From assembly GCF_019195395.1 (NCBI RefSeq), contig NZ_CP078067.1, forward strand, positions 620,001 to 684,000: DNA of 64,000 bases. Direction: 5' to 3'. Position 1 is the first letter of the stretch. Every line of letters begins with the position of its first letter. This DNA comes from Kaistella faecalis (GTDB taxonomy: Bacteria > Bacteroidota > Bacteroidia > Flavobacteriales > Weeksellaceae). The translations under genes and the position numbers were made by a program. Below are positions 16,107-24,807 of this stretch, one piece after another. The notes under the pieces were generated by a model, which had not been told where the DNA came from, did no database searches, and saw only the letters and a program-made list of their open reading frames with translations.

Positions 16107-16898
16107 TTAGTTCTTGATTACTTTTCTGCTCACTTTTGCAGATCCGTTATCAACAGTTACAATATAATTTCCTTTTGTCATTGAAGAGGTATTAATTACC
16201 TGTCCGTTATCAACTCTGTTCGAGCTTACCAAACGTCCGTCTGCTGTATAAATGTTTACAGTAGCTTTTCCTGGAAGGATTAAACGAAGTTCGTTTCCTA
16301 CTACCGTATTCATTTTAACTGACTTGTCGAATGCAGAAACATCTGTAACTGCCATACTGGCTTTATCATATACCATGATATCATCAAATAGAATAACTCC
16401 GTCTCCTGAATTGTTCTCTGGATAAACTCTTAAGCCGGCTCTTAATACTGTTGCAGTTGCATTAGGTTGTGCTTCGGCAGTGAAGAATTTCCATTCTGGT
16501 GAATCTACAGAATAATCTGCGCCCTGAAGGTTGTTTGCTCCCGTATCAGTTCCAGCAGTTCCAGGTGCAGTTCTGAACTGTCCCCAATATCTGAATCTTG
16601 CCGTTGGTGTATTATCAAGATACCAACCTGTAAACACGTAAGTCTTACCTGCAGTCACAGGAATATCAGTTGTAGGACTCATTGTTCTGTTACTAGTTGC
16701 TGGTGAAGGGAGCCCGGCGGAATAGGTGCCAGAATGAGCAGTAGTAGACTGCACCATGGTAACACCTGTAGGAATAAACCAATCTGTAGGTTTACCATCT
16801 GCCCATGATTCGAAACCTGGATTAGGAACTAAATTAACCTGCGCTGTTGCAAAAGCTGCAAACGATACGACACCTAAAATTGTAAAGATTTTTTTCAT
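16107..16898 (-). CDS. T9SS cargo with carbohydrate-binding-like domain
   Basis: 263 aa. Signal peptide MKKIFTILGVVSFAAFATAQ. Residues ~20-175 look like a CBM4/9-type jelly roll: NLVPNPGFESWADGKPTDW at the start and GVILFDDIMVYD at the end. The last ~70 residues are a type A C-terminal domain (NVYTADGRLV-type strand, MTKGNYIVTVDNG, end SRKVIKN). Known logic: export by T9SS and attachment to the cell surface. No catalytic domain is visible, so it is probably a binding protein. Its neighbour at 17001-17750 has the same architecture class. Confidence 0.85.
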   Translation of the reverse strand: MKKIFTILGVVSFAAFATAQVNLVPNPGFESWADGKPTDWFIPTGVTMVQSTTAHSGTYSAGLPSPATSNRTMSPTTDIPVTAGKTYVFTGWYLDNTPTARFRYWGQFRTAPGTAGTDTGANNLQGADYSVDSPEWKFFTAEAQPNATATVLRAGLRVYPENNSGDGVILFDDIMVYDKASMAVTDVSAFDKSVKMNTVVGNELRLILPGKATVNIYTADGRLVSSNRVDNGQVINTSSMTKGNYIVTVDNGSAKVSRKVIKN

Positions 16899-16948
16899 TG
16901 TAATTGATTTTAATTATGTCTTTTTAAGGAGTGTAAAATTACAAAAAA

Positions 16949-16972
16949 AATACTTCTCAGAAGAGAAGTATT
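16949..16972 (-). terminator. Terminator of the second T9SS protein gene
   Basis: AATACTTCTC, AGAA loop, GAGAAGTATT, with a run of eight T on the minus strand; 28 nt after the stop at 17001. Confidence 0.85.
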
Positions 16973-17000
16973 CAATGTTTAACAATTATTTTAATAATAA

Positions 17001-17750
17001 TTATTTTTTGATAATTTTCTGTGAAACTGCTTTACCGTTTACAGTACCTGTAACGATATATGTTCCTTTAGCTAAAGAAGCAACATCCAGTGCAGTGTTT
17101 TCGTTTACAGAAGCAGATTTTACCACCTGTCCGTTCATAGACACAATCTGTACATCGGCCTTTGCTGCAAATAGAATATTGTTAGAAACAACAGTGTTTT
17201 TAACCAGGTTAGCTTTGGTTGCGTTTACATCACCAACAGCCATAGTAACAAGGTCATATTTTACGGTGAATGTTGGAATTCTTAACTGTGTATTAGAAGA
17301 TCCTCCTGTATGAGCATTTTTAATCGCTAAAGAAGTTGCCGCTTCGATTCCAGTAATCGTTAAAGTAGTTCCGCTCCATGTAGCGGGAACAAATGCGCCA
17401 CCGTCAACACTATAAGTAACAGCTGGTGCGTAAGCTGCTGAAAAAGCATTCACAACAAGCTCGGTGATTTTCGCACCATTTTTTGGTGTAATAGTCATGA
17501 TATTACCTTCTCCTGTTGCTCTAACAGAATACATTCTGATACCATCTGCAGGATAAAAAGCGGTATTATTAGCTCCATTTGCTGCAAATGAATAGTCCAA
17601 ATTGGCATCTATCGGATATACAGTTTCTGTAATATCACTCACTGTACTTGTTCCAAACTGCTCAGCTGCAACTTCTGTAACTGTAGTGGCTTGTGCATTT
17701 ACCGTTACAGCTAAAACAACTGCTGCAACTAAAGAATAAAATTTCTTCAT
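17001..17750 (-). CDS. T9SS type A sorting domain protein
   Basis: 249 aa. Signal peptide MKKFYSLVAAVVLAVTVNAQ. The middle (20-170) is a beta-rich domain of unknown family that is Thr/Ala-rich. The end is a clear type A domain (VVSNNILFAAKADVQIVSMN-type strand, SLAKGTYIVTGTVNGKAVSQ, KIIKK). Own terminator and own -7 box (TATTTTTG, plus-strand positions 17786-17793), so it is transcribed independently of the neighbouring T9SS gene. Function unknown; presumably surface exposed. Confidence 0.83.
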   Translation of the reverse strand: MKKFYSLVAAVVLAVTVNAQATTVTEVAAEQFGTSTVSDITETVYPIDANLDYSFAANGANNTAFYPADGIRMYSVRATGEGNIMTITPKNGAKITELVVNAFSAAYAPAVTYSVDGGAFVPATWSGTTLTITGIEAATSLAIKNAHTGGSSNTQLRIPTFTVKYDLVTMAVGDVNATKANLVKNTVVSNNILFAAKADVQIVSMNGQVVKSASVNENTALDVASLAKGTYIVTGTVNGKAVSQKIIKK

Positions 17751-17801
17751 TTTTTAAAAAATTTAATAATTAATAATTTATAGTGCAAAAATACGATGTT
17801 T

Positions 17802-17833
17802 TTTGCTAATATCATAATTTTCATATAAATTAA
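17802..17833 (+). promoter_or_regulatory. Promoter of the large outer-membrane protein gene
   Basis: TTTG (17802-17805), 20-nt spacer, TAAATTAA (17826-17833). Transcription would start near 17838, which argues against translation starting at the TTG at 17834. Confidence 0.5.
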
Positions 17834-17902
17834 TTGTTAAATATACAACGTAATATCCCTAGTTCTTTTTCGTTATTTTTACACACATTTTCTCGCTTCG
17901 TT

Positions 17903-20900
17903 TTGGCTAAAAAAATATTCTTTTTCATCCTGATTTTCTATGCATTACCATTCTTTGATGCCCAGATTTTCACGTGGAAAAATCCTAATCTCAAAGAGGA
18001 TTCTACCAAGAAAGATTCAATTCTTGCCGCTAAAATCGATAAAGATGTTTTCTCCAGAGACACTCTTGATTTCATAAGAACCCAGAATAAAATTATCGTC
18101 GACGAAGGTGTTCTTGTGAAAAATACGCGTTCACAAATCCTCGGCGACCTTAATTCCAAAGGGTCCATCATCCGCGGAATTACCTTTGGGAACAACCAGG
18201 GACAAAGTGTTCAAAGCTCCATGGATCTTCAGATTTCCGGAAAACTGTCTAAAGACGTATCGGTTCTCGCTTCGATTTCCGATCACAATCTTCCTATTCA
18301 GGCCGACGGTTACACGCAAACTCTGGAAGAATTTGACAAAATTTACATGCAGCTCAATATTAAAGATAAGTCGGTTTTGCGCGCTGGTCATTTAGATTTG
18401 CTCGATGCGAACACCTATTTCGGCAGATTTCAGCGGAGAAGCATGGGAATGCAGTTTGAAACCAGTTTCGGAAACGAAAACAAAACATTTGTGGATGTTT
18501 CGGCCGGTGTTGCAAGAAGTGAATTTCACCGCATCCGTTTTCAGGGTGTGGAGGGAAACCAGGGACCTTACCGACTTACCGGCAAAAACGGCGAGCAGTT
18601 TATTACCATCATTTCAGGTTCTGAACAGGTGTTTATCGACGGGATTTTAATGAAGCGCGGCGAAAATCAGGATTATGTCATTAATTATAACACGGGCGAA
18701 ATTACTTTCACCAGTTTCAGACCGATTTTTAAACAGAATTTTATTACCATTTCCTACAATTACACGAACAGAAATTACACGCGGTTTTTGGTAACGGGCG
18801 GAATCCGGCATGAAAGGGAAAAAGCGCGGTACGGTTTCAACTGGTTTATGGAAAACGACAACAAAAACGCACCACTTTCCCTGAATTTAAGCAAGGAGGA
18901 TCAGCAGATTCTAGCAGATGCCGGCAACAATCCAGATTTGATGTATGCGCCATCCGGAACGGTTACTGAATATGACGTGAATAAAATTCTGTACAAGTTA
19001 ATTCAAGATCCGAGCGGGAATTATTATGAATTTTCAACCGATCAGACAGAAACTCTTTATCAGGTTGCCTTTACGTATTTTGGTCAGAATCTGGGCGATT
19101 ACCGAATTAAACAGACTACCAACAACGGACGCGTTTTCGAATATGTGGGAACCAATATGGGCGAATACAAAGCTGTGCGGAAACTGCCTTCGCCACAGAA
19201 AACCCAGGTTTTTTCTGCCAATTCTGAATTTTTGCTGAAGGACGGAAAGATCGGTGCTGATGTTTCGCTGAGTAATTTTGATGTGAATCTGTTTTCATCG
19301 AAAGATTCCAATCAAAATATTGGGTATGCAGGACGTGTGTTTGGGAATAAAATGTTTACTAAAAACAACTGGAAAGGTACTCCGAGTTTTGAATTCCAGC
19401 ATATCAATTCGCAGTTTCATATTCTGGACAGAATTAATGATGTCGAATTTTCCCGCGATTTCAATTTGGCGCAGGAATTCAATCAGATTACGCAAAACCG
19501 TTTTATTTTCAGCTTTTTGAATCAATGGAACAATTCTACATTTTTAAATTATAAAATCAATTATCTGGACGAAAAAGATTCTTATAGCGGAATTAAAAAT
19601 GATCTGGATTTCGGCTGGATTAAAGGAAAGTTTAACACCAAAGGAAATTTTTCTTATCTCGATACGAAAGCGGTTTTTCAGGATACGAAGTTTGTAAGAA
19701 GCGGAGTGATTTCTGAATATTCTACCGAAAAAGGAAGCTGGGCGATTGGCGGAAGTATGGAGCATAACGTGAAAAACTTCAATGAAACCAATCAGCTTGA
19801 TGTGACAAGTTTCAGCTGGAAAGAAGTTTTCATTCAGAAAAAAATCAGTGATTCTGCACGCACAAAACTGCTCACAAGAATGTATTTCCGTGATAACGAT
19901 TCCGTTCGTAATAATTCTTTGGAAAACATGAACCATATTTTGGGAATTATGGCAGAAAGCCAAATCATTAAAACCGAGAAAACCACTTTAAACGCGCTGA
20001 TTCATTACCGGAAATTTTATTATCAGAATCAGGAAGTGTCTGCCAATCTGAATCAGGATTTCGTGGTCGGAAATATTCTTTACAACCAGCAGCTTTTCAG
20101 AAACGGAATGCGTTTACAGGCTTTTTATGAGCTTGGCAACGGTCAGGAAGCGCAAAGGGAATTTCAATACATTAAAGTGACCGACGGGCAGGGCGTTTAC
20201 AAATGGACCGATTATAACGGTGACGGAATACAGCAGCTTGATGAATTTGAAATCGCTGAATATGCAGATTTGGCGCAATACATCAGGGTTTATACGAATA
20301 CGGTAAATTATATTCCGTCGAATAAAAACAAAATGCAGCTGGCGTTATTTGTAAATCCATCAGTTGTTTTCAACTCTGAAAATCAGTTTCTGAAGCGCTG
20401 GAATTTTAATATTTCATTGAATTCCCAGAATTCCTTTTATAAAAGAGAAAGAGTTTTAGTATTGAATCCGTTTGAAAAAAATGAAGACCAAATTCTGAAA
20501 AATCAGAACTTTCTAGCTTCCGCACAGTTTAATCCGACAGAAAAATCGGGTTGGAACGGGAATTACCGTTTTATTGCGAATGACAATTTAATCAATGCCA
20601 ATTTTAGTAATGAAGAGCGTTCGCAGACATCCAATTTCCTGAATTTAGGATATTGGTTCAGCAAAGATTTCCGTGTCGACTGGGAAAATTCGCTTCACCA
20701 TATTGAAAATGCATCGCAGCTTTTCAGTTCGCGGGATTATGTTCTGAATAATTTCGAAACGAAACCGATTGCGACTTATAAATTCACGGAAGCGATTCAG
20801 GCGGAACTTTCTTCAGCTTTAAGACAGAAAAAAAGAGCGGATGGCGAAGAATTCCTGAAAACCTTCGACCTTACCGGAAGTCTGCAGTGGGAAAGAAGAA

Positions 20901-21136
20901 AAACTTCTGTCCGTGGGAATTTTTCATTCATCAATAATGTATTTACAGGAAACAACTTTTCAATTGTCGGGAATCAGATGCTGGACGGTTTGAAGCCGGG
21001 AAAAAACCAGGTTTGGTCGGTTTTCTTACAACAGTCCATCAATTCTTTTATTCAGTTGAATGTGAATTATGAAGGCAGAAATTCGGGAGAAAGGACGATT
21101 CACATCGGATCGATGCAGGTGAAAGCGAGTTTTTAA
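17903..21136 (+). CDS. Large predicted outer-membrane protein, unknown function
   Basis: About 1,077 aa. I choose the TTG at 17903 because it gives a normal signal peptide (AKKIFFFILIFYALPFFDAQ after the start) and lies downstream of the predicted transcription start. A TTG at 17834 would add 23 residues. The conserved-looking part is residues ~85-300: GSIIRGITFGNNQGQSVQSS, the SDHNLPIQADGYTQTLEEFD segment, and a VFIDGILMKRGENQDYVINY / GEITFTSFRPI block. This block also occurs in SprA-like and other Bacteroidota surface proteins. The rest is alternating aromatic strands ending in MQVKASF, typical of a barrel. One EF-hand-like loop, TDYNGDGIQQLDEFE, is near residue 790. Confidence 0.75.
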   Translation: MAKKIFFFILIFYALPFFDAQIFTWKNPNLKEDSTKKDSILAAKIDKDVFSRDTLDFIRTQNKIIVDEGVLVKNTRSQILGDLNSKGSIIRGITFGNNQGQSVQSSMDLQISGKLSKDVSVLASISDHNLPIQADGYTQTLEEFDKIYMQLNIKDKSVLRAGHLDLLDANTYFGRFQRRSMGMQFETSFGNENKTFVDVSAGVARSEFHRIRFQGVEGNQGPYRLTGKNGEQFITIISGSEQVFIDGILMKRGENQDYVINYNTGEITFTSFRPIFKQNFITISYNYTNRNYTRFLVTGGIRHEREKARYGFNWFMENDNKNAPLSLNLSKEDQQILADAGNNPDLMYAPSGTVTEYDVNKILYKLIQDPSGNYYEFSTDQTETLYQVAFTYFGQNLGDYRIKQTTNNGRVFEYVGTNMGEYKAVRKLPSPQKTQVFSANSEFLLKDGKIGADVSLSNFDVNLFSSKDSNQNIGYAGRVFGNKMFTKNNWKGTPSFEFQHINSQFHILDRINDVEFSRDFNLAQEFNQITQNRFIFSFLNQWNNSTFLNYKINYLDEKDSYSGIKNDLDFGWIKGKFNTKGNFSYLDTKAVFQDTKFVRSGVISEYSTEKGSWAIGGSMEHNVKNFNETNQLDVTSFSWKEVFIQKKISDSARTKLLTRMYFRDNDSVRNNSLENMNHILGIMAESQIIKTEKTTLNALIHYRKFYYQNQEVSANLNQDFVVGNILYNQQLFRNGMRLQAFYELGNGQEAQREFQYIKVTDGQGVYKWTDYNGDGIQQLDEFEIAEYADLAQYIRVYTNTVNYIPSNKNKMQLALFVNPSVVFNSENQFLKRWNFNISLNSQNSFYKRERVLVLNPFEKNEDQILKNQNFLASAQFNPTEKSGWNGNYRFIANDNLINANFSNEERSQTSNFLNLGYWFSKDFRVDWENSLHHIENASQLFSSRDYVLNNFETKPIATYKFTEAIQAELSSALRQKKRADGEEFLKTFDLTGSLQWERRKTSVRGNFSFINNVFTGNNFSIVGNQMLDGLKPGKNQVWSVFLQQSINSFIQLNVNYEGRNSGERTIHIGSMQVKASF

Positions 21137-21223
21137 AAATTGATGGTTGCGGGGTAATGGATGATGGATTTTAAAAAATACTGCTCTGAATGATTAAAAA
21201 ATGATTTGCGGTCTTCCTAAAAC

Positions 21224-22420
21224 TTAATCCTCGTACAAAACATATTTAGTTCTGATCTTCTGAAAATTTTCCAGACCTTTTTTCCATGACTCTTTAATTT
21301 CCTGAGCTGATTTTCCAGCGATAATCTGTTTACGCAGTTCGTCGGTTCCGGCAAGTTTATCAAAGAAAAGGTTTTTTAGAAAGAAATCCTGCGTGGGATT
21401 TTTATAGTTGCTGTAAGCCTTTAAAAGCCAGTCGATATTCAGTTCGCGTAAATCTTCGGGGTAACCGGAAAGGTTTTCGCCATAACACAGCTTACCGTTC
21501 AGGAAAGGGTCTTTCGCACCGAAATTGGGTTTCGGCGTGAATTTATAAGGTAAGTTTTTGGTCCACGGACTACCAAAAATCTGGAAAGGAAAATCGGTCC
21601 CGCGACCTACTGAAACCTGCGTCCCTTCAAAGAAACATAAACTCGGGTACAGGTTGATTGACTTTTCATTGGGAAGGTTTGGCGAAGGTTTATCCAGAAC
21701 GCCATAGCGCTTTTGTTTGTGGTAGCCCAGCATCGGAATCAGGGTATATTTCGCCTGAACACCATTCTTCAGCCACCTTTCACCATTTACCATATTTCCG
21801 TATTCGCCGATCGTGAGTCCATAAACCACCGGAATGTTGTGCATTCCGACAAAACTTTTCCACTGGTCTTTCAGAACAGGTCCGTCGATATAACCGTCGT
21901 GGGGATTCGGGCGGTCGAGAACCATAACTTCTACTCCGTTTTCCGCCCCGGCTTCCATTACATACGTTAAAGTTGAAATATAGGTGTAAAAGCGCACTCC
22001 CACATCCTGAATATCAAAAAGAACAATATCAATCCCTTTCAACTGATCTGGTTTTGGTTTTTTGTTGTCTCCGTACAGAGAAATAATCGGGATTCCGGTT
22101 TTGGTATCTACTCCATTTTTCACATGTTCGCCGGCATCTGCATCCCCCCGAAAACCGTGTTCGGGAGCAAATATCGATTTAATTTTAATGTTATTTTTCA
22201 CAAGGAAATCTACCAGAAATGTGCGGTCTTTCATAAGCCCCGTCTGGTTGGTTACTACTGCCACCGATTTATTTTTAAGCAGCGGCAGATAAAGTTCCGG
22301 CCGGTCCGCTCCTGTTTTAAAACAGGTTTCATCAGTATTCTGGGCAAAATTCATCTGGCTGAAACCAAAATAAATTAGCACAATCAGAAGTAAATCTTTA
22401 ATTTTGGCGATTAAATTCAC
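21224..22420 (-). CDS. DUF1343 protein, NamZ-type exo-beta-N-acetylmuramidase
   Basis: 398 aa. Start placed at GTG 22420, giving a signal peptide with a lysine-containing n-region and a hydrophobic core (DLLLIVLIYFGFSQMNFAQ). Longer versions of the frame run into the divergent permease gene. Family signatures: VAVVTNQTGL, FAPEHGFRGDADAGEHV, DIVLFDIQDVGVRFYTYIST, VLDRPNPHDG and FEGTQVSVGRGTDFPFQIFG. Known for the family: removes terminal MurNAc from peptidoglycan fragments, in cell-wall recycling. Divergent from the permease gene, with only a few bases between the chosen starts, so both promoters must lie inside coding DNA. Confidence 0.88.
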   Translation of the reverse strand: MNLIAKIKDLLLIVLIYFGFSQMNFAQNTDETCFKTGADRPELYLPLLKNKSVAVVTNQTGLMKDRTFLVDFLVKNNIKIKSIFAPEHGFRGDADAGEHVKNGVDTKTGIPIISLYGDNKKPKPDQLKGIDIVLFDIQDVGVRFYTYISTLTYVMEAGAENGVEVMVLDRPNPHDGYIDGPVLKDQWKSFVGMHNIPVVYGLTIGEYGNMVNGERWLKNGVQAKYTLIPMLGYHKQKRYGVLDKPSPNLPNEKSINLYPSLCFFEGTQVSVGRGTDFPFQIFGSPWTKNLPYKFTPKPNFGAKDPFLNGKLCYGENLSGYPEDLRELNIDWLLKAYSNYKNPTQDFFLKNLFFDKLAGTDELRKQIIAGKSAQEIKESWKKGLENFQKIRTKYVLYED

Positions 22421-22424
22421 CGGC

Positions 22425-23654
22425 TTGAAATTTCCACTATATTTTTCCAAAAAAATTGCTTTTTCCAAAGATAACAAAAATAATCTTTCACGGATTATCG
22501 TGTTTATCGGCCGGCTTTCCGTGGCATTGGGAGTTATCGTTTCGCTGATTACCGTTTCTACCGGGATCGGTTCTAAAACAGCCATCAAAGAAAGAATGGC
22601 AGATTTTTCAGGGCATATTTCCATCAAATCCAAACAGTCGAATAATTCCTATAATTCATCGATTCTAAGTACTGAAGGTCTGCAGATTAAAAAAATTAAG
22701 GAGCTTCAGGATGTAGCAAGTACCCAGAAGTATGTTTCGGTAAGCGGAATTTTACGTAACGAACATAATTTTGCAGGCATCATTTATAAAGGTGTTGGTA
22801 AAGATTTTGACACTGCCCGGTTCAGGAAATTTCTTGTGGCTGGAAAAGTTCCGGAGATTACAGAAAAAAGCTTCAATAACGGGGTATGTATTTCGCAGAA
22901 AATTGCAAATGACCTTCATCTTAATGTAAAAGACAGTATCGTAGCCATTTTCTCCAAAGAAAACCAAAGTCCGCTTTACAGGAAATTTGAGGTAGTTGGC
23001 ATTTACAAGACCGATATCAAGATGATTGATGACCTTTTTATTATCGGAGGAATCAATCATGCCCGGAAAATACAGGGAATGAAAGACAATGAAGTTGGCG
23101 GGATCGACGTATTTCTCAAAAACATCAATTACATTGATCGGGATGCTCCCGCAGTCGACAAGCTAGCGGGCTATAAAAACTACACTGTAAAAGCTACTGA
23201 TGAATATCCGCAGATCATGGATTTCATCGCAATTTTCGACACCAATATTGCACTTATCATCATTATCATGCTTGTAGTGGTTATCATTAATATCGTGATG
23301 GTATTGCTGATTCTGATTATCGAAAGAACAAACTCCATCGGAATGCTGAAAACTCTGGGCGCGACCAACGCTCAAATCCAGACAATTTTCATCAATTACA
23401 CGCTCATGATTATGGTTCCCGGACTCGTGATCGGAAATATCATCGGAATCGGCTTTCTCTTGATTCAGAAATATTTCGGAATCATCAAACTTAATCCGGA
23501 GAATTATTACCTGAGTGTGGTTCCGGTTGATTTAAACGTTTTTAATATTCTGGCGATATCATTAGGAATCCTTTTCGTATCGGCAATTGCGCTTATTTTA
23601 CCGAGTTATCTCATCAGTAAAATTTCTCCGGTAAAATCTTTAAAATACAGTTAA
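22425..23654 (+). CDS. FtsX-like ABC transporter permease (LolC/E-like)
   Basis: 409 aa from TTG 22425 (reading MKFPLYFSKKIAFSKDNKNN), the family's usual N terminus. A further in-frame TTG exists at 22404. One transmembrane segment near 25-45, a periplasmic MacB-type domain (about 60-265), then three C-terminal segments with the FtsX signature IERTNSIGMLKTLGATNAQI. Known for the family: permease subunit of lipoprotein-release or MacB-type transporters. No ATPase gene is adjacent, so its partner is encoded elsewhere. Cysteine synthase follows 17 nt later. Confidence 0.88.
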   Translation: MKFPLYFSKKIAFSKDNKNNLSRIIVFIGRLSVALGVIVSLITVSTGIGSKTAIKERMADFSGHISIKSKQSNNSYNSSILSTEGLQIKKIKELQDVASTQKYVSVSGILRNEHNFAGIIYKGVGKDFDTARFRKFLVAGKVPEITEKSFNNGVCISQKIANDLHLNVKDSIVAIFSKENQSPLYRKFEVVGIYKTDIKMIDDLFIIGGINHARKIQGMKDNEVGGIDVFLKNINYIDRDAPAVDKLAGYKNYTVKATDEYPQIMDFIAIFDTNIALIIIIMLVVVIINIVMVLLILIIERTNSIGMLKTLGATNAQIQTIFINYTLMIMVPGLVIGNIIGIGFLLIQKYFGIIKLNPENYYLSVVPVDLNVFNILAISLGILFVSAIALILPSYLISKISPVKSLKYS

Positions 23655-23671
23655 TTATAATTTAAATATAT

Positions 23672-24652
23672 ATGAAATATTCACAAAACATTCTCGAAAC
23701 CATCGGAAATACGCCACTTGTAAAACTCAACAAAGTTTTGGGCGAAGATTTCCCGGCATTGGTTTTGGCGAAGGTTGAAACATTTAACCCCGGCAACTCT
23801 GTAAAAGACAGAATGGCGGTGAAAATGATTGAAGATGCAGAAAAAGACGGCAGACTGAAACCCGGCGGAACCATTATCGAAGGAACTTCAGGGAACACTG
23901 GAATGGGACTTGCCCTTGCAGCCATCGTAAAAGGTTATAAATGCATTTTCGTTACCAATTCGAAACAGTCTAAAGAAAAATGTGATATCCTGCGCGCCGT
24001 AGGTGCAGAAGTAATTGTTTGCCCAACCGACGTAAAACCCACTGATCCGCGCTCTTATTATTCAGTCTCAAAAAGACTTGCTGCAGAAACTGAAAATGGC
24101 TGGTACGTAAACCAATACGATAATTTGTCGAACCGCCAGGCGCATTATGAGCAGACTGCCCCCGAAATCTGGGATCAGACCGAAGGAAAACTTACGCATT
24201 TTGTAGCAGGTGCCGGAACAGGCGGAACGGTAACCGGATGCGGAACATTTTTTAAAGAGAGAAATGCGGACATCAAAGTAATCGGAATAGATACTTACGG
24301 TTCTATCTTGAAAGAGTTTCACGAAACAGGTGAGCTTCACTACGATCACGCATACACTTACATTACAGAAGGTATTGGCGAAGATATCATCCCTGAAAAC
24401 TACGATATGACGGTTATTGACCACTTCGAAAAGGTGACTGATAAAGACGGTGCAATCTACGCCCGAAAACTGGCAAAAGAAGAAGGTATTTTCTGCGGAT
24501 ATTCTGCGGGAAGTGCGATTGCAGCTTTGGTTCAGATGAAAGACCAGTTCACGAAAGATGATGTAATTGTTGTGCTTTTACACGATCACGGCTCACGATA
24601 TGTAGGGAAAATCTACAACGATGAGTGGATGCAGGAAATGGGTTGGTTATAA
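23672..24652 (+). CDS. Cysteine synthase (O-acetylserine sulfhydrylase family)
   Basis: 326 aa PLP enzyme of fold type II, which makes cysteine from O-acetylserine and sulfide. The PLP lysine is Lys45 in NPGNSVKDRM, the substrate loop is TSGNTG (72-77), and the phosphate-binding loop is GAGTGGTVTG near 185. The C terminus (DEWMQEMGWL) is longer than in some CysK, and the enzyme could be CysM or a cystathionine beta-synthase-like form; the sequence does not decide. It lies 17 nt after the permease gene and ends at a strong terminator inside a repeat element. Confidence 0.92.
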   Translation: MKYSQNILETIGNTPLVKLNKVLGEDFPALVLAKVETFNPGNSVKDRMAVKMIEDAEKDGRLKPGGTIIEGTSGNTGMGLALAAIVKGYKCIFVTNSKQSKEKCDILRAVGAEVIVCPTDVKPTDPRSYYSVSKRLAAETENGWYVNQYDNLSNRQAHYEQTAPEIWDQTEGKLTHFVAGAGTGGTVTGCGTFFKERNADIKVIGIDTYGSILKEFHETGELHYDHAYTYITEGIGEDIIPENYDMTVIDHFEKVTDKDGAIYARKLAKEEGIFCGYSAGSAIAALVQMKDQFTKDDVIVVLLHDHGSRYVGKIYNDEWMQEMGWL

Positions 24653-24660
24653 GATTTTTA

Positions 24661-24807
24661 GGGCGTGTCCCTCACAAAAAAAGAGCAAAACGGTGTTTTG
24701 CTCTTTTTTTTGTTCATGCCGGTCTTCGGCTCCCAATCTTTTTCCAGACGCGGCGGCTTCGCCGCCGCGTCTGGAAAAAAGGATTTCCGCCTACGCCCTC
24801 ACGCGGG
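24661..24807. repeat. GC-rich hairpin repeat element with terminator
   Basis: It starts GGGCGTGTCCC and ends ACGCCCTCACGCGGG; GGGCGT and ACGCCC form short inverted ends. Inside are a terminator hairpin (24675-24711) and a 19-bp perfect hairpin (24739-24757 with 24761-24779, loop TTC) whose core is GCGGCGGC/GCCGCCGC. The right end overlaps the last codons and the stop of the glycosyltransferase gene. I recall elements with similar ends in related genomes, but have not checked. Confidence 0.65.
24675..24711 (+). terminator. Terminator of the permease-cysteine synthase operon
   Basis: AAAAAAGAGCAAAAC arm, 3-nt loop, GTTTTGCTCTTTTTT arm, extra T's; 22 nt after the stop. It is one of the strongest terminator hairpins in the window. 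Confidence 0.9.
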
